From CANGYM01 sp044372405 (GTDB lineage Bacteria; Pseudomonadota; Alphaproteobacteria; JAJTHO01; CANGYM01), in the NCBI GenBank assembly GCA_044372405.1, contig JBILRW010000016.1, positions 1 to 28,265 of the forward strand: 28,265 nt of DNA, given 5' to 3'. Below, one piece after another: positions 1 through 8,684 of the stretch. The position numbers and the translations under genes are program-made. Position 1 is the stretch's first letter; each line of letters opens with the position of its first letter. The notes beneath the pieces were generated by a model. That model was not told where the DNA came from and ran no database searches. It was given only the letters and a program-made list of their open reading frames with translations.

Positions 1-48
1 AGCGTTCTCTTTTTCTAATGCCGCGATCTTTTTGTCACGTTCGTCCAT
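1..48 (-). CDS. 5' end of an unidentified gene (partial, runs off the window)
   Basis: Reading leftward from an ATG at 48-46, sixteen codons stay open to the window edge and give MDERDKKIAALEKENA. The peptide is highly charged and has heptad-like spacing, so it looks like the start of a coiled coil. An AGGGTG stretch lies just upstream of the ATG and can serve as ribosome binding site. Leucine/lysine/glutamate-rich N-termini of this kind are common in IS66-type transposases but also in many unrelated proteins, so no function is assigned. The adjacent repeat R1 also occurs inside an IS630 remnant elsewhere in the window, which weakly favours a transposase-related gene. Confidence 0.4.
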   Translation of the reverse strand, partial: MDERDKKIAALEKENA

Positions 49-80
49 ACACCCTGTTTAAAACACTCCCCCCACTTTTT

Positions 81-124
81 CAAGGGGTTATTTAAGGGAG
101 GGGACAGGGGAGCTGGGGAGTTAC
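81..124 (-). repeat. Dispersed repeat copy R1
   Basis: This stretch is nearly the same, in reverse complement, as 14914-14952. Both read gtaactcccca, a C-rich middle with cctgtc, then ccttaaataaccc; about 34 of 40 bases match by eye. This copy sits about 30 bp upstream of the partial gene at 1-48. The other copy cuts an IS630-type transposase remnant. Being present twice beside transposase-like sequence suggests a small mobile or recombinational repeat, but its family is not recognised. Confidence 0.6.
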
Positions 125-298
125 AAATAATTTTTTTCAACACATGCCACAAGCTATACAAACAGATTTAGCGTAATATATATATTAGTCAAGAATTTTA
201 TGTGTTTTTATGTGTTTTTGGTAAACGGAGGGTTGCGGGGCTTATGGAAATTAACAACCCTTTGACGGGGACTCTTGCGATTTGATTGTGAATTGGTA
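125..298. other. AT-rich intergenic spacer after ftsK
   Basis: No gene is seen here. It holds a short direct duplication (tttttatgtg twice, near 198-220). A possible 7-bp inverted repeat agggttg/caaccct lies at 229-235 and 255-261. The inverted repeat has a 19-base loop and no T-run on the ftsK strand, so it is a poor terminator candidate. Confidence 0.5.
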
Positions 299-2581
299 TT
301 AAACCCCCAAAATCTCCCGTTTCCCCGCATGATTGGGTTGACTGATCACGCCTTCTTCTTCCAGTTTTTCAATGATGCGGGCGGCGCGGTTATAGCCCAC
401 TTGCAGATGACGCTGCAGGAAGCTGGTGGAAACCTTACGCTCGCGCAGAATAATGGCCAGGGCCTGATCGTACAGCGCATCGCCGCTGTCGCCGGTGGAG
501 GCGCCGCCGGCGTCATCGTCGTCCTCTGCCATGGTGACATCATCCACGTAGTCCGGTTGACCTTGGGCTTTCAGATAGGAAACGATACTTTCGACTTCGT
601 TATCCGTCACAAAGGGGCCGTGAACCCGGGTAATGCGGCCGCCCCCGGCCATATAGAGCATATCCCCCTGGCCCAAAAGTTGCTCCGCCCCCATTTCCCC
701 CAAAATGGTCCGACTGTCGATTTTTGAGGTCACCTGAAAACTAATCCGCACAGGAAAGTTGGCCTTAATGGTTCCCGTGATGACATCCACGGACGGACGC
801 TGTGTCGCCATAATCAGGTGAATTCCCGCCGCCCGCGCCATTTGGGCCAGGCGCTGAATGGCGGCCTCAATATCCTTACCCGCCACCAGCATTAAGTCCG
901 CCATTTCATCCACAATGACCACGATATAGGGCAGGGTTTCCAGCGGCATCACCTGATCCTCAAACACCGGTTTTCCCGTTTCGCGATCAAAGCCCGTTTG
1001 CACGCGGCGATGCAGGATTTCCCCCTTTTCCTGGGCATCGTTAATGCGGCTGTTATAGCCCTCGATATTCCGAACGCCCAGGCGCGACATGGCCTGGTAA
1101 CGTTGTTCCATTTCTTTCACCGCCCACTTCAGGGCCGTGATGGCCTTTTTCGGGTCCGTCACCACGGGGGTCAGCAGGTGCGGGATGTCATCGTAAACCG
1201 ACAATTCCAACATTTTGGGATCCACCATGATAAAGCGGCATTTTTCCGGCGGCAGCATGTAGAGTAGCGACAGGATCATGGTGTTAATCGCCACGGATTT
1301 TCCTGATCCGGTGGTTCCTGCCACCAACAGGTGCGGCATTTTCGCCAAATCCACAATCACCGGCGCCCCGTTGATGTCCTTACCCAGCGCCAACGGCAGC
1401 TTGGCCGCGTGAGATTGATAGTCTTTGTGTTCAAGCACTTCCCGCAAATACACCATTTCCCGTTTGGGATTGGGCAGCTCAATCCCGATGACATTGCGGC
1501 CTGTGACCACGGCCACACGGGCGGAAACGGCGCTCATGGACCGGGCAATATCATCGGCCAGGCCAATAATGCGGGATGATTTTATGCCGGGGGCGGGCTC
1601 CAGCTCATACAACGTCACCACGGGGCCGGAGTTTGCCCCGACGATATCGCCCTTCACCCCAAAATCAGACAGAACCTGGGCCAGGGCCTCAGAGGTCCGC
1701 TGGATCTCCCGCGGCTCCATTTTTTGCGCCTTGGTTTTATGGACGGCGAGCAAATCCATGGGGGGCAGCTGAAACCCTTCCCCGTCATTATAGGGTAACG
1801 GTTGACGCGATGATGTCGCCACCGATTTTATTTTTTTGTTTTTGGCCTGTGTATTTTTCGGCTCGGTAGCCATCAGGGGCTCCCCCTTAATGGACAGCGG
1901 GGGCAAATCAGAAGAGCGGGATAGGGAAAGACGGCTGAAAAAGCCACCTGCGGCGCGTACAACAGCCAATGGGGTAAGCCACAGCCAAGAGAACAAAGCT
2001 GCCCCCCCCCTCTTTTCAGCCCGAAGCGCTGAAAGACCCAAGGCCCTATAAGATAATAACAAAAACAAAACAGCCAGAATACCCCGCACGCCCCAAGCCC
2101 AAGTGTCATTGTGAAGAGGTAAATGGGACTGAAGAGCCGTTTGCGACCAAAATCCCGCCACGCCGCCGGCAGGAATATCAATGGCATCCTGTTTCAGCGT
2201 CCCCCAAAAGGCCGCCAAGGTGGATCCCAAAATCAGCGCCAACACCCCTTGAATCACACGGGCAAACAATCGAAACGGTTTTAGAGATTGCCAAAAATGA
2301 AGGCCGCCCGTGATAATCAACAGGGGCAGTAAAAAGGCTGAAATTCCAAAAGTCTGAAACAACAAATCGGAAATCACCGCGCCTTTTGGACCCAACAGGT
2401 TATGAACGGACTGCCCTGAAACGGCAGTGTTTAAAGACGCATCCAAGGTATTGTGGGTCAATAAAGCCACCCCCAGCGCCAGACCTGCCAAAAACAGACA
2501 GGCGCCCCAAAGACGCCGCACCCCAAACGTCACAGCCTTTTGCGCCTGAGGGGATAGCAAAGAAGAAGGTAAAACACGCAT
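299..2581 (-). CDS. ftsK: DNA translocase FtsK
   Basis: This 760-residue protein is a septum-located, ATP-driven double-stranded DNA pump that clears and segregates chromosome ends at division. About four membrane helices lie in residues 25-185. A short basic linker follows, then the RecA-like motor with Walker A AGTTGSGKS (Lys428) and Walker B IVVIVDEMADLM near residue 557. A C-terminal winged-helix gamma domain (about 700-760, with the VGYNRAARIIEKLEEEG stretch) would read polar DNA motifs such as KOPS. The length suits the short-linker FtsK of alphaproteobacteria and is much less than E. coli's. The ATG at 2581 has only a weak upstream purine tract. It lies 35 bp after dapE and is probably co-transcribed with it. 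A run of nine C (2002-2010, plus strand) lies inside the coding region. Confidence 0.96.
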   Translation of the reverse strand: MRVLPSSLLSPQAQKAVTFGVRRLWGACLFLAGLALGVALLTHNTLDASLNTAVSGQSVHNLLGPKGAVISDLLFQTFGISAFLLPLLIITGGLHFWQSLKPFRLFARVIQGVLALILGSTLAAFWGTLKQDAIDIPAGGVAGFWSQTALQSHLPLHNDTWAWGVRGILAVLFLLLSYRALGLSALRAEKRGGAALFSWLWLTPLAVVRAAGGFFSRLSLSRSSDLPPLSIKGEPLMATEPKNTQAKNKKIKSVATSSRQPLPYNDGEGFQLPPMDLLAVHKTKAQKMEPREIQRTSEALAQVLSDFGVKGDIVGANSGPVVTLYELEPAPGIKSSRIIGLADDIARSMSAVSARVAVVTGRNVIGIELPNPKREMVYLREVLEHKDYQSHAAKLPLALGKDINGAPVIVDLAKMPHLLVAGTTGSGKSVAINTMILSLLYMLPPEKCRFIMVDPKMLELSVYDDIPHLLTPVVTDPKKAITALKWAVKEMEQRYQAMSRLGVRNIEGYNSRINDAQEKGEILHRRVQTGFDRETGKPVFEDQVMPLETLPYIVVIVDEMADLMLVAGKDIEAAIQRLAQMARAAGIHLIMATQRPSVDVITGTIKANFPVRISFQVTSKIDSRTILGEMGAEQLLGQGDMLYMAGGGRITRVHGPFVTDNEVESIVSYLKAQGQPDYVDDVTMAEDDDDAGGASTGDSGDALYDQALAIILRERKVSTSFLQRHLQVGYNRAARIIEKLEEEGVISQPNHAGKREILGV

Positions 2582-2616
2582 TTGGTTTTTATCTTTGGGT
2601 CAAATCATGGCCACCG

Positions 2617-3780
2617 TCAAGCGGTTATCCCTAAAACTGCCCGCAAAATCCCACCATACACCTTGGATAGCAAGGTTAAATCGGCAACGCTGCAATGTTC
2701 ATTAATTTTATGGATCGTTGCATTGGACAGGCCCAGCTCCACCACGGGACAATAATCCTTAATAAACCGGGCGTCTGAGGTGCCCCCACTGGTGGACAGG
2801 GTAGGCGTTTGCCCTGTCACGTCCTTTGTCACGTCTGCCACCGTTTTCACAAAAGGATGGTTGCCATCGGTAAAAAAGGCCTCTGACGAACAATCTACTG
2901 CGAGTGTGTAGTGAGGCCCAGACAGGGGCCCCGCCGGCAAAACACGCTGGCAGGTCTGATGCAGAAAATCGGTTAAACTTTGCGCGGTGTGATGGGCATT
3001 AAAGCGAATGTTCAGGCGCAGGGTGCAGGATGCAGGAATGATATTGCTGGTGGGATTGCCCGTATCCACGCTGGTAATTTGCAATCCTGATGGATCAAAA
3101 TGGGGATGCCCCTGATCCAGGGGTTTTTCCAGCAGTAAGGATAAAATTTTGGCCCCATCATGCACCGGATTATGGGCCAAATCGGGATACGCCACATGTC
3201 CCTGGGTCCCCTGAACGGTGATGTTTGCATTCAAACTGCCCCGACGGCCAATTTTCAGGGTATCGCCCAGGGTGTCGCCGCTGGTGGGCTCCCCCACCAG
3301 ACACAAATCGGGAATCAGGTTATTTTCTTTCAGCCAGGCCAGGACAGGTTTTGTGCCGTGAACTCCAGGGCCCTCTTCATCGGCAGTGAGGAGAAGACTG
3401 ATTGTTCCCACATGGTCCCTGGGAAATTCCCCCAGCGCCGCCACAAATGCCGCAATGGCCCCCTTCATATCGGCCGCACCCCGCCCCCAAATGTTTCCTT
3501 GATCCACCACGCCCGCAAACGGGGGATGAGTCCAGGCCCCCAGGGGTCCCGGGGGTACCACATCCACATGACCGGCGAAACAAAAATGGGGGGCCCCGTC
3601 CCCGCGATGGGCAAACAGGTTATCCACGCGGCTTTCCCCCTCACCAAAGGGCAAGCGCACACAGGTAAAACCCAACGGTTCCAGCCACGTCGTAATCAAA
3701 TCCAGAGTTCCCGCCGGATCCGGTGTCACACTGGGGCAACGGATGAGATCAATTAAGAGAGCCACAGGATCCTGCATCAT
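2617..3780 (-). CDS. dapE: Succinyl-diaminopimelate desuccinylase (M20 family)
   Basis: This 387-residue cytosolic zinc hydrolase would remove succinate from N-succinyl-LL-diaminopimelate, feeding lysine and meso-DAP for peptidoglycan. M20 motifs are complete: FAGHVDVVPPG (His71 metal ligand, Asp73), GRGAADMKG with the bridging Asp, and LTADEEGPGVHGTK with the catalytic Glu pair. The length matches DapE (about 375-400). The GGTSDARF stretch near the C-terminus is also typical. The start overlaps the mscS stop as ATGA (3780-3777), so translation is probably coupled. Two adjacent ATG codons occur and either may be used. ArgE and other M20 peptidases are the main alternatives, but the motif set fits DapE best. 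Confidence 0.93.
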   Translation of the reverse strand: MMQDPVALLIDLIRCPSVTPDPAGTLDLITTWLEPLGFTCVRLPFGEGESRVDNLFAHRGDGAPHFCFAGHVDVVPPGPLGAWTHPPFAGVVDQGNIWGRGAADMKGAIAAFVAALGEFPRDHVGTISLLLTADEEGPGVHGTKPVLAWLKENNLIPDLCLVGEPTSGDTLGDTLKIGRRGSLNANITVQGTQGHVAYPDLAHNPVHDGAKILSLLLEKPLDQGHPHFDPSGLQITSVDTGNPTSNIIPASCTLRLNIRFNAHHTAQSLTDFLHQTCQRVLPAGPLSGPHYTLAVDCSSEAFFTDGNHPFVKTVADVTKDVTGQTPTLSTSGGTSDARFIKDYCPVVELGLSNATIHKINEHCSVADLTLLSKVYGGILRAVLGITA

Positions 3781-5993
3781 TCTTCCCCCAAAACCTTGGG
3801 GTCCACAGCCCCCCCTGTCCCCGTGACATGGATAGACCGTTTGGGATAGGGAATTTCGATGCCTTCTTTTTGAAACATCTCATAAATTTTAATGCGGATA
3901 TCACTGGCCACCCCCAGCATGACCGAGACGTTTTTCACAAAACACCGCAATTCCAACTGCAGGCCGCTATCCCCAAAATCTTTCAGCAAAACAAAGGGCG
4001 CGGGTTTACGTCGAACCTCCGGATGTCCCTCGGCGGCGTCAATCAGGATGGCTTTGACGCGTTTTAAGTCACTTTCATAGGCCACGGCCACGGGAATATC
4101 CAAACGCCCCACGGTATCGTGCAACATCCAGTTGGTGACGGTCTCCGTAATTAACTGCGAGTTTGGAACGATGACGGAGGCATTTTGAAATGTTTCAATT
4201 TCCGTGGATCGGACCCGTATTTTCCGCACGGTCCCCTCGTACTGTCCAATAACGACCCAGTCGCCCACGCGAATGGGGCGCTCGAACAACAAAATCAGTC
4301 CCGAAATAAAATTGCTGGTAATGGCCTGTAATCCAAAACCAATCCCCACCGATAAAGCCCCCAGCACAATGGCCAGGTTTTCCATATTCAGGCCCAGCGT
4401 GCTCATCCCCGAAAGAATCGCAATCCCGATACCCACATAACCCGTTAAGGCATGCACCGCATTTTTCAGGCCCCCATCCACCCGGGTATTGGGAAAAACG
4501 CGTTCTGAAAAAAACCACTGGGCAATGCGGGTGGCCACATAAATGGCCAGAAATAGGGAAAGGGCCGAACCGATATTGAGAAAATCAAAAGTCAGCTTGC
4601 CAATTTTAACACCGCTTCCGTATTGATCCAGCCAGGCTTCTAAACTTTTGGGCGGCATGCCCCAAAATGATAAGACGACCATAAAAAGAAACAGGGCCAA
4701 AACAGGCTCTAAAATCAGAATGCCAAGAACTGATTTTTTTGGGGTTGATTTTTTTTCTTTCCCCCCGGAAAATCGGCTGATCATCCATAAAAAACCATAC
4801 CGCAACGCCCCAAAGGACAACATCGCCACCAGCGTCACAGTCACGTTAAAGGCCAAATATACTGCCAGCGAAACATACCCGAGCGCAATCGCCGGAAAAA
4901 CCAACACGAGTGCAAACCGCATCAAAAATAAAAAACCATTACCGATCCAGGTATGATCTGCCTTTTTTTCGCCCCGAAAATCATCGCCCTCATCACTTTG
5001 ATGCCGAAAGCGCAGCGGCCTTAACACGATCAACATCATAATCGCCAGGGAAACGGTGAAAAAAACGGACCCCACGTCGTGAACAAATCCCTCAGACCCA
5101 AACAGATGCACCCTGAGGGCAAAGGTACAAACCGCTAGCATCAAGGCATAAAACAAACGGCCGGTATGCAAACGGCCCACGGTTTCGGTGAACGTCGGGG
5201 AAACGGGGGGCAATTGCGTTTGAATATACCCCAGAATCGATATCACCAAAACCACAAAGGCCACCTGATCCCAGGCCCGGAAGGCATCAAAAAACGCAGA
5301 CGCTTTGTCCACAAAATCCTCAAAGGAAAACGTCGACCAGTCCAGACGGGTCAGCAGGGTATCCCGCAGGGCCTTTTTTTCTAAAGTATCTAGCAAAGCC
5401 ATCAGCTCCTGCGCCTTGGACAAAGCCAGCGTGGCCCGTTTGTTACGGCTGTCGATGTCAACAATAATGCCTTTTAGCTTTTTGCGCTGTGCCTCAATCC
5501 GATAATCCACCGGATCTCCTTTGGCGGGATCGGGACCCAGAGCCGCAAGAAGCTGCGCCTGAGACTCTTTTTGCGAAAGGGCCAAATCCGCCTGAATTTT
5601 CGCCTGAATCCGAATTTCCCTCAGAGTTCCCCGCCATGTTTTCATCTGATCCGGGGTGGTCACGTCGTCATTTTTAAAAATCTGCCGCTCAATGGACGCA
5701 AGATCCATGTTCCACTGGCGTAGCTGTTGATCAAAGGTGGGCTCTGCCCCGGCTGTGCTAACCAGGGTAAGGGCGAAAAACAGACACAGACAAAAACGTA
5801 TGAAACATCCTAAAAGACCAAGTTTTTCGTCATTGCGAGGAGCAACGCGACGAAGCAATCCAGGGTTCACGGGAATGGTAGCTTTTCTGGATTGCCTCGT
5901 TGCGCTCGCAATTGTGTGTCTCAAGTGTGCTATAGGGTAGAGAGACGAGAGGGGAGCCGTTCGCAATAAGGCTTGAAAAACAGCCGTCGTCAT
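3777..5993 (-). CDS. Large MscS-family mechanosensitive channel with periplasmic helical domain
   Basis: The protein would open under membrane tension and release solutes. After a hydrophobic signal-like segment (residues 58-80, then AGA) comes a helical, charged periplasmic region of about 200 residues that resembles the DUF3772 domain. Several membrane helices follow, then the MscS pore and beta domain. The pore is marked by LGALSVGIGFGLQAITSNF and FERPIRVGDWVVI, and the C-terminal domain ends near the stop. I chose the ATG at 5993 because GAGGGAGA lies five bases upstream; an earlier in-frame ATG at 6062 lacks this. From that start the protein has 738 residues. Codons 27-56 are made by a palindromic repeat, giving an odd 57-residue lead before the signal segment. 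The gene overlaps dapE by four bases. Confidence 0.88.
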   Translation of the reverse strand: MTTAVFQALLRTAPLSSLYPIAHLRHTIASATRQSRKATIPVNPGLLRRVAPRNDEKLGLLGCFIRFCLCLFFALTLVSTAGAEPTFDQQLRQWNMDLASIERQIFKNDDVTTPDQMKTWRGTLREIRIQAKIQADLALSQKESQAQLLAALGPDPAKGDPVDYRIEAQRKKLKGIIVDIDSRNKRATLALSKAQELMALLDTLEKKALRDTLLTRLDWSTFSFEDFVDKASAFFDAFRAWDQVAFVVLVISILGYIQTQLPPVSPTFTETVGRLHTGRLFYALMLAVCTFALRVHLFGSEGFVHDVGSVFFTVSLAIMMLIVLRPLRFRHQSDEGDDFRGEKKADHTWIGNGFLFLMRFALVLVFPAIALGYVSLAVYLAFNVTVTLVAMLSFGALRYGFLWMISRFSGGKEKKSTPKKSVLGILILEPVLALFLFMVVLSFWGMPPKSLEAWLDQYGSGVKIGKLTFDFLNIGSALSLFLAIYVATRIAQWFFSERVFPNTRVDGGLKNAVHALTGYVGIGIAILSGMSTLGLNMENLAIVLGALSVGIGFGLQAITSNFISGLILLFERPIRVGDWVVIGQYEGTVRKIRVRSTEIETFQNASVIVPNSQLITETVTNWMLHDTVGRLDIPVAVAYESDLKRVKAILIDAAEGHPEVRRKPAPFVLLKDFGDSGLQLELRCFVKNVSVMLGVASDIRIKIYEMFQKEGIEIPYPKRSIHVTGTGGAVDPKVLGEE
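5828..5913. repeat. Palindromic repeat (cattgcgag...gcaatccag type) inside mscS
   Basis: The left arm attgcgaggagcaacgcg continues to gaagcaatccag. The right arm, read in reverse complement, is attgcgagcgcaacg then aggcaatccag. The arms pair to form a long hairpin with an internal spacer. The same family is seen at 19877-19965. Such elements are widespread in intracellular alphaproteobacteria. In Rickettsia, palindromic elements are known to sit inside reading frames. Here the element lies in frame in the 5' part of mscS. Confidence 0.85.
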
Positions 5994-6316
5994 CTGGGTC
6001 TCCCTCTCGTCGTTTTGTCCAACCGTTTGAAGGGTAGACAGGGATGATACGCCCGCACACAATCATAAACATTGAGAGCGCTTATGAAAACTTATACACA
6101 CTTTGTTGGTGTTGACATAGCCAAAAATAAGGCCACTTGCAGTCAGGTTCATTCAATGAAACCCATTGAAATCCCAGTTTTCAGAGGCTCTGGAGATATA
6201 ATTTTCAGAGCCATCAAGATACCCACAAAATCTAGCGTCTTGCCGTTTTCATCGAATGACCCTCGCTCTTACACCTTTTTCTTCCTTTTTTGTCTAAAAA
6301 AGACTACAAAGAAATT
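5994..6316. other. 323-bp spacer between divergent genes
   Basis: This stretch separates leftward mscS from the rightward ATP-grasp gene. It holds the mscS ribosome binding site (5999-6006), a remnant of a transposase start (6084-6155), and a 7-bp perfect inverted repeat ggctctg/cagagcc (6186-6192 and 6206-6212) with a 13-base loop and no T-run. A pyrimidine-rich tract (6270-6296) precedes the ATP-grasp gene. I could not pick a convincing promoter in either direction, though both genes need one here. Confidence 0.5.
6084..6155 (+). pseudogene. N-terminal remnant of an IS110-type transposase
   Basis: From the ATG at 6084 the frame reads MKTYTHFVGVDIAKNK and then ATCSQ. The VGVDIAKNK stretch is the usual N-terminal motif of IS110-family (DEDD) transposases, carrying the first catalytic Asp. 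After roughly 25 codons the resemblance stops, and no further transposase domain follows before the ATP-grasp gene. It is a dead fragment, probably left by insertion and decay. The match rests on a short motif only. Confidence 0.55.
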
Positions 6317-7744
6317 ATGCACTTTTCGCACTATCATACTGATGGATTTTATGACGAGCTGTTCCTGACCGATGGACAGCCCAGGGCAGAGGCTTCCCCC
6401 TTAATTGCCCAGATTAATGCCTTATCCACCAAGGATTTACGTCGCCGCCAACGGGCCGCTGAACTGGCCATGTTTCAGCAGGGCATCACGTTTAGCGTGT
6501 ACGGCGATCGCCAGGGCCATGAAAAAATCATTCCTTTTGATATTTTGCCGCGCATCATCACCGCCCAGGCGTGGGAGGTGTTAGAGCGCGGCTTGAAACA
6601 ACGCATCACGGCGCTCAATGCCTTTATTCACGATGTGTATCATCATCAAAACATTTTGCGGGATGGGGTTATCCCCAGGGAACTGGTCCTTTCCAGTGCC
6701 TGTTATTTGCCGGCGTGTCAGGGGTTAACGCCCCCCAAAAACATTTGGGCCCACATTGCGGGTATTGACCTGGTGCGGGATGAATCGGGGACGTTTTATG
6801 TGCTGGAGGACAACGTGCGTTGTCCGTCCGGCATTTCCTATGTCCTGGAAAATCGAACCATGCAAAAACGGACCTTTCCCCGGGCGTTTGAGGCCATGCG
6901 GGTTCGTCCCGTGTCCAATTATCCCAACCAGCTGTATCAAATGCTGCGCCAACTTTCTGAGGCTGAGGATCCCACCGTCGTCGTTCTCACCCCGGGTATG
7001 TACAATTCTGCTTATTTTGAGCATGCGTTTTTGGCCCAGCAAATGGGGGTTTTTCTGGCGGAAGGGTCCGATTTGACCGTGGCGGATGATTATGTCTGGC
7101 TAAAAACCACGCGCGGTTTGAAAAAAGTCGATGTGATCTATCGCCGTATTGACGATATTTTTCTGGATCCCCTGGCGTTTCGTCCGGATTCTTTGCTGGG
7201 GGTCCCGGGTATTATGGATTGCTACTGGAAAGGCAACGTGGCCCTGGCCAACGCGCCAGGTACGGGTGTGGCCGATGATAAAGCCATTTACGCCTATGTC
7301 CCCGCCATGATTCGGTATTATTTGGGGGAAGAGGCCATCATTCCCAACGTGCCAACGTATCTTTGTTCCGATGATCAGCACCGCCAGTATGTTTTGGACA
7401 ATCTGGAAAAACTGGTGGTGAAGGCCGTGAATCTTTCCGGCGGCTACGGCATGCTCATTGGCCCCAAATCCACGGCGGAGGAACGCGCGACATTTGCAAA
7501 CGCCATTGCCGCCAACCCCCGTGATTATATTGGCCAGCCCACCCTCTCCCTCTCCCGCGCCCCCACCTTAACGCCGGAGGGCATCGAGGGCCGCCATGTT
7601 GATTTTCGCCCCTATATATTGTCCGGCGATGATGTGTTTGTTTTGCCCGGGGGGCTCACCCGTGTGGCTTTGGTGAAGGGATCTTTGGTGGTCAATTCCT
7701 CCCAGGGCGGTGGCAGCAAAGACACCTGGATTTTGGGGGATTAA
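6317..7744 (+). CDS. Circularly permuted ATP-grasp protein
   Basis: This protein (about 475 residues) belongs to the family with a circularly permuted ATP-grasp fold, predicted to ligate an amine or amino acid to a carboxylate using ATP. Family-typical stretches are FSVYGDRQGHEKIIPFD near the N-terminus, then EDNVRCPSGISYVLENR, VDVIYRRIDDIFLDPL, KAVNLSGGYGMLIGP and a C-terminal VVNSSQGGGSKDTWIL. The ATG at 6317 is preferred over an in-frame TTG at 6290, which has no ribosome binding site; only a weak AAGAA precedes the ATG. Three bases separate its stop from the alpha-E gene, so the two are co-translated. In other genomes such pairs often sit with a transglutaminase-like peptidase, which is not present here. 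Its substrate is unknown. Confidence 0.93.
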   Translation: MHFSHYHTDGFYDELFLTDGQPRAEASPLIAQINALSTKDLRRRQRAAELAMFQQGITFSVYGDRQGHEKIIPFDILPRIITAQAWEVLERGLKQRITALNAFIHDVYHHQNILRDGVIPRELVLSSACYLPACQGLTPPKNIWAHIAGIDLVRDESGTFYVLEDNVRCPSGISYVLENRTMQKRTFPRAFEAMRVRPVSNYPNQLYQMLRQLSEAEDPTVVVLTPGMYNSAYFEHAFLAQQMGVFLAEGSDLTVADDYVWLKTTRGLKKVDVIYRRIDDIFLDPLAFRPDSLLGVPGIMDCYWKGNVALANAPGTGVADDKAIYAYVPAMIRYYLGEEAIIPNVPTYLCSDDQHRQYVLDNLEKLVVKAVNLSGGYGMLIGPKSTAEERATFANAIAANPRDYIGQPTLSLSRAPTLTPEGIEGRHVDFRPYILSGDDVFVLPGGLTRVALVKGSLVVNSSQGGGSKDTWILGD

Positions 7745-7747
7745 ACG

Positions 7748-8683
7748 ATGCTGAGTCGGGTGGCCAACGCTGTTTATTGGATGAGCCGTTATTTAGAGCG
7801 GGCCGATAACGTGGCGCGCTTTATCCATGTCAATATCCACCTGATGTTGGATTTGGGGTTGGAACATGATACCGGCCGTTGGGCGCCCCTGGTGGCGGCC
7901 TCGGGTGATGATGATGATTTTAAACGTCGTTATGATGACTATAACGAAAAAAATGTTTTGCATTTTTTGACCTTTGATGAGGAAAACCCCAATTCCATTT
8001 TGTCCTGTATTCATCGCGCCCGGGATAACGCCCGAACGGTGCGGGAAATTTTATCGTCCGATTTGTGGATGGCCATTAATGATGTTCATCATTTAACCCA
8101 AAAACAGGCCAAGCGTCGCAAAATTGGGGATTTGCAGGATTTTTATCTTTCTATTCGGCGCGCTGGTTATGTCTTTACAGGCCTGTTGGAAGACACCATG
8201 ACCCATAACGAAGCCTGGCACTTTGCCGACCTGGGCCGAATGCTGGAGCGCGCCGATAAAACGGCCCGCATTTTGGATGTAAAATATTTTCTGCTGTTGC
8301 CCAGTTTGGACTATGTCGATTCCCCCTATGATGCGGTGGAATGGAGCGCGGTGTTAAAATCCGTCAGTGCCTTTGAGATGTACTTAAAGCAACATCACAC
8401 CATTAACTATAAAAACGTTGCCGATTTTTTGATCTTTCATCCCCATTTCCCCCGGTCCATCGTGCGTTGCACCCATCAGGCGGCGCGGTCCCTGCACAGC
8501 ATCGTGGCCACCACCGGCAGGGACACCGATATTGAGTTTGCCATGTCGGGCATTCGGTCTTTTTTGGCGGACGCCACCATGGAAAGCGTCTTAAACCAGG
8601 GTATGCACGAATTTATTGACACCTTTCAAAACCATATTAACGTTTTGGATCAAGAGATTGGCCAGACGTTTTTTGCGGTGTGA
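7748..8683 (+). CDS. Alpha-E domain protein (DUF403)
   Basis: This 311-residue, largely helical protein starts with the hallmark MLSRVANAVYWMSRYLERAD. A second helix-rich repeat-like motif, FADLGRMLERADKTARILD, appears near residue 160. RARDNARTVREILSSDLW is also typical of the family. Alpha-E proteins have no known catalytic activity and are consistently encoded beside permuted ATP-grasp proteins, as here, so it probably acts as partner or scaffold for that ligase. The ATG at 7748 lies three bases after the upstream stop, with GGGGGA at the end of that gene as ribosome binding site. It is followed directly by a perfect 7-bp hairpin (8685-8701). Confidence 0.93.
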   Translation: MLSRVANAVYWMSRYLERADNVARFIHVNIHLMLDLGLEHDTGRWAPLVAASGDDDDFKRRYDDYNEKNVLHFLTFDEENPNSILSCIHRARDNARTVREILSSDLWMAINDVHHLTQKQAKRRKIGDLQDFYLSIRRAGYVFTGLLEDTMTHNEAWHFADLGRMLERADKTARILDVKYFLLLPSLDYVDSPYDAVEWSAVLKSVSAFEMYLKQHHTINYKNVADFLIFHPHFPRSIVRCTHQAARSLHSIVATTGRDTDIEFAMSGIRSFLADATMESVLNQGMHEFIDTFQNHINVLDQEIGQTFFAV

Positions 8684-8684
8684 G

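Noticed and set aside
229..261. Terminator hairpin after ftsK
   Set aside because: The stem is only 7 bp with a 19-base loop, and no T-run follows on the ftsK strand.
3160..3756. Rightward 198-codon open frame
   Set aside because: It lies entirely antisense to dapE, which has full catalytic motifs, and its peptide has no known domain.
6290..6316. TTG start for the ATP-grasp gene
   Set aside because: No ribosome site precedes it; the upstream tract is pyrimidine-rich. The ATG at 6317 aligns better with the family N-terminus.
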